Assembly (NCBI GenBank): GCA_012184525.1
Contig: WOFQ01000017.1
Location: forward strand, 372,001-436,000
Length of the DNA stretch: 64,000 nucleotides
Direction: 5' to 3'
Origin: Xenoacremonium recifei
Taxonomy: Eukaryota > Ascomycota > Sordariomycetes > Hypocreales > Nectriaceae
In this document: one piece after another, positions 46,182 through 56,919 of the stretch
Numbering within the stretch: the first letter of the stretch is position 1
Layout of the letters: each line of letters starts with the position of its first letter
Program-made: the position numbers and the translations under genes
The notes under the pieces: generated by a model
Told to the model about the DNA's origin: nothing
The model's database searches: none
The model's input: the letters and a program-made list of their open reading frames with translations, nothing else

Positions 46182-47531
46182 TCACACTTTGACCTTGAGC
46201 TTCAGTCCTGCCTTCGCTATTCTTGCAGCCAATGCCATGAAGGCACCCAACAGTATAGAGGACGCAGCAAACATTTGGGCTCCCAAATACTTACCATCGT
46301 CCTGTCTTATAATGGCACCGCAAATAGCTGGTCCAGTTAGGTTCGCGAAGCTTACTAGACCTAGAATCATTCCCACTCGAGTGCCAGTTTTGTTGGGATC
46401 TAGGGTCATGGTTGTTGCAGCTGCCGGGAACAAGGCTTGAAGAGCTGCGGCAATAAGGCCATAGACCACGGCAAAGGCTACCAGGCCGGCGTAATTGACG
46501 ACAGCAGCCCAGCAATACACCAATAAGCTGGCTAAAAAACTAAACACAATGAGTGTGTTCAGAACTCCTGTCCATCGGTCGGCGAAGACGCCAGGGAAAC
46601 AACGGCCAATAACCCCAACCCCATTGAGAATCATGAGAAGATAAATAGGCTCGCTTACGCCAATTTGACCCCGGGCGAACGTTCCAAGATAAAAGAAAGC
46701 GAAATAAAGACCCCAGAAGTTTAAGAACATACTAATGGAAAAGAACACGAAGGGAAGTTCCTTAAACGCTGAGCCGTCAATCCACGGTCCACTCTGTCGA
46801 GGTGGAAGCCGTGGCTTCATCCACAACAAACAGGGAATATAAGTCGCAATCATAATGAATCCCATTATTCGGAGCGTCCAGGGAAATCCCACGTGGTCAT
46901 TGAAGATCAGCCAATTCATCACGACGGGGTATACAAGCCCGCCAATAGCTGCACCAGCAGCGGCAATGCCAATGGCGAGAGCTCTGTTCCGTTTGAAGTA
47001 TTGGGACAGAATCGCCAAAGCTGGACAGAACGTACATCCATTTCCAATTCCAAGGCAGACAGCTTGTGCAAGTAAAACCTGCCAGTACGATTTGCACAGC
47101 GAAGTCATGAAGAGTCCGAGTACCTGGAAGAAAACGCCCACCGCGAAGATGATACGGAAATGGCCGGCGTCTGTCAACCGCCCTGTCGGTACTCCTATGA
47201 TGAACAGGAAGAATATTTGCAAGCTTCCTATCCAGGATATCGATGACTCAGATTCATCGAATACTTGCAAATAATACTGCTCGAAGACTCCGTAACCGTT
47301 GGCGACACCCCAAGTGTTGAAGAACACCAAATGCAAGCAAAGCACTTGCATCCAAGCCATACAACCACCATCGGGAGGGCCAGCGGTTGTCTGTGTTTCG
47401 ACATCAAAAATGCCTGATGAAGCGTCGGAAGTATCTTTTGGCCGTGTGCCTAGCATGCCGAAGGGGGTCTCGAATAGTTCCGGCTGCGCGAGAGTGTCCT
47501 GGGAGTTGTGGTTTCTCGACAACAAACGCAT
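46182..47531 (-). CDS. MFS transporter, monocarboxylate-porter-like
   Basis: Single-exon 449-residue membrane protein of the major facilitator superfamily, resembling fungal monocarboxylate permease-like (MCT) proteins. The start is the ATG at 47531 (MRLLSRNHN), because the longer frame begins at a TTG. After a 70-residue cytoplasmic tail comes PPDGGCMAWMQV, the usual entry to helix 1 in this family (DGGxGW-like). NTWGVANGYGVFEQYY, GPxxG-type helix contacts such as CLGIGNGCTFCP, and YFKRNRALAIGIAAAGAAIGG are typical MCT landmarks. Twelve hydrophobic segments can be read. The C-terminus ends KLKVKV. It diverges from a Zn2Cys6 regulator over 370 bp, suggesting that this regulator may control it. 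The transported acid is unknown, and many fungal members lack demonstrated monocarboxylate transport. Confidence 0.92.
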   Translation of the reverse strand: MRLLSRNHNSQDTLAQPELFETPFGMLGTRPKDTSDASSGIFDVETQTTAGPPDGGCMAWMQVLCLHLVFFNTWGVANGYGVFEQYYLQVFDESESSISWIGSLQIFFLFIIGVPTGRLTDAGHFRIIFAVGVFFQVLGLFMTSLCKSYWQVLLAQAVCLGIGNGCTFCPALAILSQYFKRNRALAIGIAAAGAAIGGLVYPVVMNWLIFNDHVGFPWTLRIMGFIMIATYIPCLLWMKPRLPPRQSGPWIDGSAFKELPFVFFSISMFLNFWGLYFAFFYLGTFARGQIGVSEPIYLLMILNGVGVIGRCFPGVFADRWTGVLNTLIVFSFLASLLVYCWAAVVNYAGLVAFAVVYGLIAAALQALFPAAATTMTLDPNKTGTRVGMILGLVSFANLTGPAICGAIIRQDDGKYLGAQMFAASSILLGAFMALAARIAKAGLKLKVKV

Positions 47532-47902
47532 AATGAGAACAGCTTTGGGTAGAAAACCAATACAAAAACAGTTCAAGTTTGTACACTTGCTGCACCTCCG
47601 TCAAATTATAAACCTTGACATTTGAACACCATTCCATATATGCGGAAACTTTGCCGTTGGTTGGCTCCGTCTTGCCCGCTATTCCCGTCATTCCCGCTGA
47701 AGCCGCCATTACCTTACGACCCGATTGGCCAGAGTGGAAGAAATTTTGCCTGAGTAATCAGCGGTCATTTCAAAACGGATACGAGCTGGGGTGGCGAGCC
47801 GCATCTCCGACGCTCCTCGGCTCAAATCCGAGTGTCTGTACAGAACAGTTTTACTTATCGCTCACTCGCGGTTAAGTTGGCTCTGCGCTCCCCTAAGCAT
47901 CA
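47532..47902. promoter_or_regulatory. divergent promoter of MCT-like transporter and Zn2Cys6 regulator
   Basis: The 371 bp between the two divergent starts must contain both promoters. I saw no clear CGG-n-CCG inverted repeat that would mark the regulator's own site. Confidence 0.5.
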
Positions 47903-49606
47903 ATGTCGTCAGCAACTGTCACGCAAGGTCGCAAGAGATCAAAGCTCGCGTGCAAAACATGTCGCGAGCTGAAACGCAAATGTGATGGAGCTCAGCCTTG
48001 CGGAACTTGCGTCCGATTTGAGTATGACTGCACTTACCAGGGAAGCGCCGGTCATAAGCGAAAAGCAACGACAGACATAGCTCCCCGAGACTTTGAACTG
48101 CCTGCCAAGCCTTCACCAACATCATCCAGGCTGACAGGGCCACCGGCAAGCGGACCAGGGCCGTCAATTACAGCAACTCACAATCCGATTCGCTCCCTGG
48201 AGGCCAACTCTGGCTCCGCTTTCCTGAGGAGATTAGCACTCAGGTTAGATCCTAAGGATGCTCCTCGGCTACATGCATTTGCTTGGAATGTCTTCCTTGG
48301 GTGTCGGAAAGGAGCACATGCTCCAAGCCCTCGACCAATCATAGAAATGATGTCCCAAGCCGAGATGGAGGGCTTGGCATCTGTCTACTTTGAGAAGGTC
48401 GATCCAATTTATGGTTTCGTCGACAAACAGGATATATATCAGCATATAAGTCGGAAGTGGGCTACTCGCAGCTCACAAGACATTTCAGAGGCTGTTCTAT
48501 GCGGAGTTGCTGCTCTCGGCAGCTTATTTTCCCATCCGCGGCCCGAAACAATAGAATTCGACCTCATCGAGTCTGCGAGACTCATTCTTGAGCCTACAAC
48601 ATATGAGCTTCCATCTACCACAACTGTCATCGCATGGCTGCTTCGAGTTGTGTATCTAAGGGTAGCCGACACTCAAAATAGGGCGTGGATGGCAAGCTCT
48701 ATCCTTATGCACTTAGTAGAAGCGGCCGGACTGCATTCGGAACCCACAACAGAATCCGTACTTCCGACCGCTCCGGGAGAGGTCGACCCAGAACTTCGAA
48801 GGAGAATCGTCTCAGTATCACAGCATATCAACGTTTGGTTGTCATTCGATATGGGGCGTTCAAGAGTCACCCTTTTCAACGGCACAATGATCATGCCATC
48901 CGCAAGACCCGGAGATTACACCGTCGAGTTGATGGAGTTGCTTCCATACACGGCACAGCTTGACCCTGAAAGAGCACCCGATGTTTCCGATCTAGAGGCT
49001 GCACTTGTTACAGTCCTCGCCCGTGTTCATTCGAAGCCTCCTTCAGTACTTGCCCAGGCAAATTTGGTTCTTTGTCTATGTAGGCGATTACAGTCATGCA
49101 ATGGAGCTTTCCGAGAGCCATTGCTCGAGCAGATCTTATGCCTCACCTCGAAAGGTTTGGCGGCAGCGCAAGCAATTCTGGACGATCGCGCTCCGTGGCA
49201 TCATATGGCCCATGTTCCTTTTCAGGTTGTCTGTTTACTGCTTGCAGTCGATAACCCTTTGTCAATAGCACGTCTCGGAGACGCCATGCAATGCCTCCGC
49301 AATGTGGCTGAAGTATACAACACGGACGCAACTTGGGAGGCCCTCAAAACAGCATCCGTGCTTATCTCCCTGCACAAGAGGTTCAAAGAGAGATCTGCCG
49401 CTGCACTGGGTGATCTGCTCGAGCTCTACCCAGTGACACAATCACGAAAGGCCGATAATCAGCCACAAGTTGATGACCCGGACGACGTACGGTGGATGAA
49501 CATCATCGCAGAGGATCTTTCTAATGTTCCGTTCTTCGACGTGAATCAACTGCTGACGCCGTACTTTCTGAAGGAAAATTACAATGGATTCTTCCAACAA
49601 GTATAG
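47903..49606 (+). CDS. Zn2Cys6 fungal transcription factor
   Basis: Intronless 567-residue regulator. The binuclear zinc cluster is at about residues 17-43 with spacing C-x2-C-x6-C-x5-C-x2-C-x6-C (CKTCRELKRKC then C, C, C in CGTCVRFEYDC), preceded by a basic segment GRKRSKLA. A Ser/Pro/Ala-rich linker follows. From about residue 160 the protein has the character of the fungal_trans middle domain, with YFEKVDPIYGFVDK, a helical body with RRRIVSVSQHINVWLSFDMGRS, and a long helical C-terminus ending FLKENYNGFFQQV. Lack of introns in a domain usually interrupted by one is mildly unusual. Likely nuclear, binding CGG-type sites. Divergent from the MCT-like transporter, which is its most likely neighbour target by position only. 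Confidence 0.93.
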   Translation: MSSATVTQGRKRSKLACKTCRELKRKCDGAQPCGTCVRFEYDCTYQGSAGHKRKATTDIAPRDFELPAKPSPTSSRLTGPPASGPGPSITATHNPIRSLEANSGSAFLRRLALRLDPKDAPRLHAFAWNVFLGCRKGAHAPSPRPIIEMMSQAEMEGLASVYFEKVDPIYGFVDKQDIYQHISRKWATRSSQDISEAVLCGVAALGSLFSHPRPETIEFDLIESARLILEPTTYELPSTTTVIAWLLRVVYLRVADTQNRAWMASSILMHLVEAAGLHSEPTTESVLPTAPGEVDPELRRRIVSVSQHINVWLSFDMGRSRVTLFNGTMIMPSARPGDYTVELMELLPYTAQLDPERAPDVSDLEAALVTVLARVHSKPPSVLAQANLVLCLCRRLQSCNGAFREPLLEQILCLTSKGLAAAQAILDDRAPWHHMAHVPFQVVCLLLAVDNPLSIARLGDAMQCLRNVAEVYNTDATWEALKTASVLISLHKRFKERSAAALGDLLELYPVTQSRKADNQPQVDDPDDVRWMNIIAEDLSNVPFFDVNQLLTPYFLKENYNGFFQQV

Positions 49607-49724
49607 ATTGGTATCTAATTGAGAGCTAATGATGCCGGTATATCGCACGACCGGTGAAAAAGAAAATGCATGCTAATGATCTGCCCAAATGCTATTCTAT
49701 GTGTGTCCTTCCACTGTCCTTGCT

Positions 49725-51179
49725 TTAGACAATAACACCCCCTTCAGCTGCTGAACTGTACAGCACGGGGTTGATCTTATCATCGAAGTACATCTTAAAG
49801 TCGTCTCCCAACTGGGCCCTCAAGGCCTTCTTGACAGCCTCCAGAACGTTCGGGAACACTCCAAAGTTTGCCGGGTTGTTCTCGTCATTGTCACCCCCCT
49901 GGAAGACACCTGTTCGGACGAGACATGTATTCCATCCGTACATGTTTCCACCAATGATATCGGATGCAGGATTGTCTCCGATCATGTAAATGTTTTCTGG
50001 GAGCTTCTCCTCACCGTGGAGCTCACCCATCCAGGATCGCAACACTTCGTCGGCATACTTGTAAGTGGCCATCTCGGGCTTGCCATATACCACTCGCTCC
50101 AGGTCGGCCCCAGTCATGGCTTTATACATGGCCTCCAACCCGATACGAAAGGCGCCCTGCGACATTCGTGGGTTGGGGTGCTCCGTCGGGCACAGCAAAT
50201 CGCCCTGGGAGAAGTAGATGGGAATGCGTTCAGAGACAGGATCAGCTGCTCGCGTACCCAGTCGACCGTTGCGGCTCATCAGAAGATCCATAATAATCTG
50301 CATATCGGTGGCGTAGTCTCTCGAATCGGAGAAGACTAGAATGGCATCGATGCAGATCTTGGTGAAGTCTCGGGCTCGGGAAGTGCTCCGCTCCTCATCC
50401 GTGAAGACACGGTAGGGCGCAATGGTGGGATCCCAGGCGACGATGTCATTTGGCACCACGATGTTGCGGAAGCCATACTGCTCAGCGACTTCTCGGCATC
50501 TGAAGCCTTCACCTCCAACGACCAGCACCGTGCTGTAGTATTCCGCCAAGGCACTCATGGGGGTGTGTGATTGGATGAATTGATCGGTGCTGACTGGGTT
50601 GTGAAGAATCTTGGCAAGTTGTTCGCACCGGGCGACTTCGGTCTTGCCAGAACCGTTGGTGAGGAAAATGTGAGGGATCTTGATGCCCAGCTCGTTGTCT
50701 CCATTGAGAATCTCCAAGGCTCGTCGACCTTCGGGAATGAGGCGATCGCCATGAACAAGGACACCATCGATATCGAAAGCGAAAGCCATGTTCTTAGCAA
50801 GTTTCACCTTTGACGGTTGGGATGATTGCACTTGAGAAACGAGCAGGTCTCGAGACGGCTGACCGGTGCGCTCGTTGGCGAGATGGACAGATGACAGCCG
50901 TGAGTGTCTCTTAGCGCGGGGGATGGGAAGTGAGGCACCAAAGGAGTTTCGAGATGCCCGCCTCTCCCGCATGGAGGGCGACACACTCAAATTGTGCATG
51001 TACTTGGCAGCTTCTGAGACAGAGGACCGAGTGGCTGGGACCTCGATAGGCCCGGTGTCCGCACCATTTGCTGCCTCAACAGCTCCATTGTGTGACTGTT
51101 TGGCAGCAAAAGTGGAATGGATGGGTGACAGGGTGTCCATGTCAGGAGTGTAGAAGTCGGAATCGTCAAAAGCCGGCAT
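49725..51179 (-). CDS. HAD-superfamily hydrolase, CECR5/Ykr070w-like
   Basis: Conserved eukaryotic haloacid-dehalogenase-type hydrolase of 484 residues, intronless. The start is the ATG at 51179 (MPAFDDSDFYTP), since the longer frame begins at TTG. The first 110 residues are Ser/Arg-rich and probably unstructured or targeting; CECR5 relatives are often mitochondrial. The HAD core begins with FAFDIDGVLVHGD (motif I, DxD), FLTNGSGKT (motif II), VVYGKPE (motif III lysine) and IYMIGDNPASDIIGG (motif IV). YSTVLVVGGEG and LVRTGVFQGGDN are further CECR5-type segments. The substrate is unknown. It converges with the Zn2Cys6 gene at 118 bp. It is probably a housekeeping gene that anchors this part of the window to conserved chromosome, not part of a cluster. 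Confidence 0.94.
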   Translation of the reverse strand: MPAFDDSDFYTPDMDTLSPIHSTFAAKQSHNGAVEAANGADTGPIEVPATRSSVSEAAKYMHNLSVSPSMRERRASRNSFGASLPIPRAKRHSRLSSVHLANERTGQPSRDLLVSQVQSSQPSKVKLAKNMAFAFDIDGVLVHGDRLIPEGRRALEILNGDNELGIKIPHIFLTNGSGKTEVARCEQLAKILHNPVSTDQFIQSHTPMSALAEYYSTVLVVGGEGFRCREVAEQYGFRNIVVPNDIVAWDPTIAPYRVFTDEERSTSRARDFTKICIDAILVFSDSRDYATDMQIIMDLLMSRNGRLGTRAADPVSERIPIYFSQGDLLCPTEHPNPRMSQGAFRIGLEAMYKAMTGADLERVVYGKPEMATYKYADEVLRSWMGELHGEEKLPENIYMIGDNPASDIIGGNMYGWNTCLVRTGVFQGGDNDENNPANFGVFPNVLEAVKKALRAQLGDDFKMYFDDKINPVLYSSAAEGGVIV

Positions 51180-52425
51180 GATGAGAAGTCTGGTAGAAGC
51201 TGGTGGTAAACAAGGCTTAGGTGAATGATGGTTAACGTGAAAGCAAAGGAACGGCAAAGCTAAGAGATAGAGCAGCGGAGACAGGTCATGACAGAGCTTG
51301 TGAAAGAAGACGGCTTTTATATGACACTGCCACTACCCGGAAGCTTACCGAAAGTCCGAAGAATTTTCTGTTCTTTGGAGTCTCTCGACTACGTGTTTCA
51401 CGGTGGCAGCTCGTTGGGGCGGGTCAGGCCCAACTTACCGGTGACGAATCTTGTAACTGTGGGAACTATGTTGCTCCTTCACATGTATCTTACCCTGCGT
51501 AGATTTTGAGCCGCACCGCCAAGTCCAGGGGAGGCGGCATATCGGGAACATGTGGAGAGAAGGTTCCGTCATCCGAGAGATAACAGGCAACTTGGCACAC
51601 ACCGATTCATCACCGTATAGCGAACGAAGTCTGAAAGCAGTATCGGGTCCGAGAAGCCGCCGTGAAAAGTGGACGTTTGAAACGGAGAGAGGCGGCTCTG
51701 CTAGCGTGTCTTGACATCATCGTGCTCCGCCCTGAATATCTTTTCAAAACCTTGTCTCGGCCCGACCGAGATGTATACGGGAAGAGGCCTCTTCAACGCG
51801 GTAAAAACTTAGAATGAATCGCGGTAAAGCGTATTTTCTTGACCCGACTTTAATGCTTCGATGCAGATACGTTTTTAATTGCCTTTATCGAGTGCAAGAC
51901 TATTTTCTTGGGTGTTATCCACAGTGCGGAACGCTGGACTCTGCGCACTTTTCCAGAGTACTGTATCTTCCGTCTTGGTGATCGGCGGTTAGCTCCACCG
52001 GTGATGACAGCGTCAAAAGCCTCGCAACACAGATACACCAAGGCGTTTGGCTGGGATCTTATCTATCCGTTGCATGTTGCATGGAACAAGTGGAAATTGA
52101 GGAGTCAGTGACATTCACCGTATGGACCCTGGGTACCGCTCTGTGCGGATATCGCGACCCCTGAGAGGCGATGAAGCATTATTCAGACCCATCGCCACCG
52201 ATACAAGCCACGCTTTTCGCACTCTTCTCAAAGTTTCATGAAAAGTGGAAACAGCGCAGAGAATGATATCATTCTGTTCTATATGCATCTTCACGAAATT
52301 TTCACCGCTGAATGGCCACGTTGATGAGATTTCAGATTCTATTCGCTATACAAAAGAGTTTGCGGCCGTGACTATCATTGTATTGAGTCTTCACACCAAT
52401 CTTATCGTCGACACAATTGAACAAC
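51180..52425. other. intergenic between divergent genes, no gene seen
   Basis: About 1.25 kb between the HAD hydrolase start and the aldo-keto reductase start. It should carry both promoters. Open frames are short and without domain character. Confidence 0.55.
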
Positions 52426-53394
52426 ATGCCTGAATCCGTTAACCAGATGTCTTTCACTCTCAACAACGGGGTTGAGATACCAGGTCTGGGTTTCGGAACT
52501 TTTGCAAATGAGGGAGCCAAGGGAGAGACATACAAAGCCGTCACATGTGCTCTCAATGTTGGGTACCGACATTTGGATTGCGCCTGGTTTTATCAGAACG
52601 AGAGCGAAGTAGGCGACGCAGTACGCGACTTCCTGAGTCAAAATCCGAGTGTCAAGCGTGAGGATATTTTCATCACAACAAAAGTGTGGAATCATCTGCA
52701 TGAGCCCGAAGAAGTTAAATGGTCGCTGCAAAACTCGCTGGAGAACTTTGGGTTGGACTATGTCGACCTCTTCTTGGTCCATTGGCCTATTGCCGCCGAG
52801 AAGGACGAGAAGAACATGCCCAAGCTCAACTCAAAGGGACAATACATTATCAAGCAACAATTAACGGAAGATGCCGAGCCCACATGGAGAGCAATGGAAG
52901 AGTTGTTAGCCAGCGGAAAGACCCGTGCAATCGGTGTCAGCAACTGGACCATCCCCGGGCTGAAGAAGATGCTCGAGTACGCACGCGTGAAGCCTGCGGT
53001 CAACCAAATCGAGATCCATCCATTCCTTCCAAACACAGACTTGGTCAAGTTTTGCCAGGATAATGACATTTTACCCGCGGCATACTCTCCCTTGGGCTCA
53101 CAAGATCAAGTTCCGACAACTGGCGAGAAAGTCAGAACAAACAAGACCCTGATTGAAGTGTCAGAACGAAGTGGGCACACCCTCGCACAGGTACTTTTGA
53201 GTTGGGGCTTGCGGAGGGGATATGCTGTCTTGCCCAAGAGCTCTACTCCATCGAGAATTGAGAGCAACTTCAAGGTCCCGGAACTGTCTGACGCAGACTT
53301 CGAGGCCGTCGAATCCGTTGCTCGTGGGCGGCATACTCGATTCGTCAATATGAAGGAAACCTTTGGCTTTGACGTGTGGCCAGAGGAATCATGA
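52426..53394 (+). CDS. aldo-keto reductase
   Basis: Intronless NADPH-dependent aldo-keto reductase of 322 residues, the usual family length. The start is the ATG at 52426. Motifs: MSFTLNNGVEIPGLGFGTF at the N-terminus, GYRHLDCAWFYQNE holding the catalytic Asp and Tyr (the residue after Asp is Cys where many members have Thr/Ser), TTKVWN with the catalytic Lys, LFLVHWP with the catalytic His, IGVSNW, VNQIEIHPFLP, and the cofactor segment VLPKSSTPSRIESN. All four tetrad residues are present, so activity is expected. It resembles fungal aldehyde or glycerol-type AKRs. It has no close functional neighbour, so its role is uncertain. Confidence 0.95.
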   Translation: MPESVNQMSFTLNNGVEIPGLGFGTFANEGAKGETYKAVTCALNVGYRHLDCAWFYQNESEVGDAVRDFLSQNPSVKREDIFITTKVWNHLHEPEEVKWSLQNSLENFGLDYVDLFLVHWPIAAEKDEKNMPKLNSKGQYIIKQQLTEDAEPTWRAMEELLASGKTRAIGVSNWTIPGLKKMLEYARVKPAVNQIEIHPFLPNTDLVKFCQDNDILPAAYSPLGSQDQVPTTGEKVRTNKTLIEVSERSGHTLAQVLLSWGLRRGYAVLPKSSTPSRIESNFKVPELSDADFEAVESVARGRHTRFVNMKETFGFDVWPEES

Positions 53395-55091
53395 GTTTAA
53401 GATATCCAGGGAGAATAGATATAAATGGGAGTAGCGGGACTGCACCAACTAAATCAGAAATTCGACCATAAAAATGACAAGTAAAAAGCAGTATTCTTAA
53501 TTTCACAGTATTATAGAATCATGTCTTTTCTTTTTCTTTCAAACTCTGACCATCGTTTATTATTAAATGCAGCAGCTATTGAAATAGACAGTCGTAATGT
53601 GAGTCCAGGGGCCGCAGACGGAAGTTTGAGTTCTGGCATGACTCAAAGTGAATAAAAAGAATGCAAACCGAACGCTGAGAGTGGTGGTGAAACTGATTTT
53701 TATATCCAAGCAATGACTTTCGTTATCTATCGCAAAGCCGAGATTGATATGTTTCTGAGATCTTTCTTTTTCACCTAAATCCTGTTTCAGAAGGGTATGC
53801 ACCTCCTTGAGTGACCTATGGAATTCTCTGTGAACGAATGACCTGGAATTAAATAGGTTCTTATTGGCTGGAAACTGGAGGTATAGAAATCTTCTGTAGA
53901 CCTCGATATTCAATGCATCAGTATTGGCTCGTGAGCCGTGCTCATTTGGAATGCAGGCACGAGGAAAAGGAAATTCTGATGCTTCATAGCAGCTGCGTCA
54001 ACTCAGCAACACCATCATCGTCACCCATATCACCCACAGCAACAGCAACTCTCCCAACGTAAGCCCGACTAAGGTCCAAAAAGATCCATGGATTTCACGA
54101 CAACAAGTTCTTTAGGGTTATCGATAAGGAGGCTGCGGAAGGTGCGACCGTCCTGCAACTGCCCGCGCATTGCCATTGATGAGCTTCGGTTAGGGCAGGA
54201 GCAGAAGCCGGTTATGGTGGTGAGCACACTTATCCCTCCACCATCATCACCTCTCTCGTCCACCACTCTTCATCACCACTATCATCATTGCCGTCATTTC
54301 CGAAAACTCCTTAACTGCAAACTATCTTGTCCAGCTTCCGGATTCTTTGTGCTGACTAGCTTATCTAGATGACGACTGTCAATAATTTGTACGGCGCCCG
54401 ATTTTACAGCACCGTCATCACCAGCCGCACCTACAAGCTCATCACCACCCGCACCCAGAAGCTCATTCCTGCATGATCTGTTAAGCTAACTAAGCTATTT
54501 AGATGAATTTTGTTTTCAACGGCGGCAACTCCTTCGGCGGAGTTGGGGGTGGAGGAGGACGACGACGACAACGACGACGAGGACGAGGAAGAGGCGGTGG
54601 CGCCGCCGCAACCGCGAGGCAACAGTACGTTGCCACCGGGTAAGGACAATTCTCACTGTCTATTATTCTGATCGGATTATAACTGTTTTATTAGTGCAAC
54701 GAGAAGGGGCATTACAACCGAAATTGCTCTTTCCCTCCACGGGTGCCCAACGGCACCAACACCACCACCAACCCGGCTGCGCCTGACACCGCCACCACCA
54801 CTCTCCGCCGCGTCTGTCACCAACATCACCTCTGGTGGTGATGCTTTTCCCAGGGGAGATACGCACAGGAAAGTCAATAGATCGTTTATATGTATCAGCT
54901 TAGCCCTGTATGTGACATAGATCCATATCTCTCATCCATATTACTTTCCCTCGTCTGAAAGCCTCCACTGCTCTGCAATCCTATATTTCCAAAGAAGACC
55001 TTCCCTTTCACTCAGGCACTTATCATTTGACCAGAGAAGGGTCAATGCCACGTGACTGTTCAGAAGCACCGTTGCTAGTAGGAGTTCTTCA
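53395..55091. other. 1.7-kb gene-poor region with simple repeats and a CCHC-like fragment
   Basis: No complete gene is supported. From 54546 to about 54620 the sequence is a GGA/CGA-type low-complexity tract encoding only Gly and Arg in one frame (start ATG 54503, GGNSFGGVGGGGGRRRQRRR). At 54698-54730 a different frame reads CNEKGHYNRNC, the C-x4-H-x4-C part of a retroviral-type zinc knuckle. This may be a worn gag-like fragment or coincidence; the frames do not join by an obvious intron. Short CAC-rich stretches occur near 54230-54300 and 54745-54800. Confidence 0.45.
54546..54620 (+). repeat. GGA/CGA-rich simple-sequence tract
   Basis: A purine-rich tract of GGA, CGA and GAC triplets with imperfect repetition. 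It gives Gly/Arg-rich translation in one frame and Ser/Pro-like runs on the other strand. Such tracts expand by slippage and often create false open frames. Confidence 0.7.
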
Positions 55092-56919
55092 TCATGAAAT
55101 GCCACCAGACTCCGCTTTGTGAACATCATTATCACCGCCAGTCTGAAGACGCTGCAACTTTACTGTTACGCCACTTTCCAGGTGATTTACGCGAGCCCGA
55201 AGTGCTTCGTTCTTCCTGTATGCATCTGCCTTGCGCACAACACTCCATTGAAGATTCCCAACAAATCGAGATTTCGGCGTTTCATCTTCGTAGTTGGTGA
55301 CAAAGAGGCGGTCCATGGATTCTAAAGAAACGCCGCCGCCAGTCTCAGGGTACCATGCCCAAATCAAAGCGGAGTTGATGATATTTAGAACCGCAAAGAT
55401 CACGTACGTGCGCCATCCTATGTTCTTTAGTGCTGGCGGTGTGATTTCAACGACCTGGGGTAGTTCATGTCAACGTTATAGTGGTCTAGCTTTATAGTTA
55501 AAAGGTTACTCACAATGAAATTGCCAATGAAGTCAGCTGCAGCGGCTAGGGATGCCCCCTTGCCACGAATAGACAAGGGTAAGATCTCGGGGGGGTAGAT
55601 CCAGACCGTAGCCATCCAGCCTACAAAAGGTCGATCTGTCAGCTAGAACTTCTTCATCCTTAATACCGCCATAAAGTCACGTACCCCAAGTGAAAAAGGC
55701 CTCGAACGCAAAGACCATTATTACTGCGATAACGCTAGCCGCGTGGTTCCCATTGGCAACGCAAATGGCCTCGACAACGAGAACAAGAGCCATGCCAATC
55801 GCACATGTGATGAAAAGCTTGCGGCGGCCAACTCTATCAATGATGAGCCACTGGTCCAGTCAGCAGAATATTTGCTAAGACAGTTAGTCTGAGCTCACCG
55901 TTATAAACGATGCCAGGATATAAAACACCTGCAACCAGCAGCCGACAAATAGAGACTTCTCTTGACTCATACCCAAACTCTCTTGGAAGATAGTAGGAGC
56001 ATAGTAGGAAACAATGTTGATGCCTATGACTAGTTCAGTTCTCTACTGATGTCACTTTGGATATAAGATTTTGCTTACCGCTCATCTGCTCCATGAATTG
56101 GATGCCTAATGCCAGACAGAATCGTTTGTTTGCCGAGATTCCTCCGTCTTTGAACAGATCCCACCATGTACCTTCGTGATCTGCTTCAATACCAAGCGCG
56201 TCCATGATCTCATCCTTTTCTTTTTGCACGGACTCATCAGTGACTTCTTTGCCACGCAGTTTAGCCAACACAAGCAGACCGCGTTCGTCATTTCCGTCTT
56301 TTTGCATCAGCCATCGTGGGCTCTCCGGAAGGAAAATAGTCATAACCACGACGTAAAGAGCAAAGACGCATTGGAACAAGAGCGGAAAGCGCCACTGGAA
56401 CTGGCCAGGCTTGAAATAACATCCATAGTTGATAAAGTATGTGATGACCAGGCCAAACAGAAGTGTAGAGGGCTGAGCACAGAACTGCCATCCACGTTGG
56501 TGTGCCATTGAGATCTCGGATAGATAAACGGGAGCCATCGAGGTGATATAGCCAATCCCTACACCAGCTGTAACACGTGCAACCATAAATTGAATGCGCT
56601 CTACACAAGAGCCCATCAAAATAGCCCCCACTAGCACAATTGTTGCGCCAAGAATGAGCGCTCGTTTCCGGCCAAGGCGCTCTGAAGTAAAGGCAGAGGC
56701 TATGGAGCCGAAAAAGGCACCCACATCAAAGAGAGATACGAGGGTACCTGTCATAACAGTGCTGGGATGGCCCATGGCATCCAGCCAATACTCTGAGATA
56801 ACGACTCCAGACATCACGCCTTGGTCATAGCCAAAAAGTAGGAAGCCCGAGGCGCAAACAGAGATGATTGCCGCCACGAGGGCGTTGCCCTGTAGCCAGT
56901 GCACTCCGGTCCAGAACAT
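55092..56919 (-). CDS. MFS sugar transporter (hexose-type)
   Basis: Twelve-helix sugar porter, predicted in the plasma membrane. The chosen start is the ATG at 56919 (MFWTGVHWLQGN), which puts helix 1 (SGFLLFGYDQGVMSG) at the usual place; the frame remains open further upstream. Signatures are SERLGRKR, VYLSEISMAHQRGW, LPESPRWLMQK, IDRVGRRK, YPPEILPLSIRGKG and YPETGGGVSLE. About four introns separate the C-terminal blocks (near 56040-56080, 55880-55910, 55630-55685 and 55456-55515). The protein ends in a charged tail that includes a predicted coiled stretch (RARVNHLESGVTVKLQRLQ). GYDQGVMSG is typical of hexose and lactose-type fungal carriers. It lies beside a cyclase-family hydrolase and a class II aldolase, so a shared sugar or sugar-acid substrate is possible. 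Confidence 0.92.
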
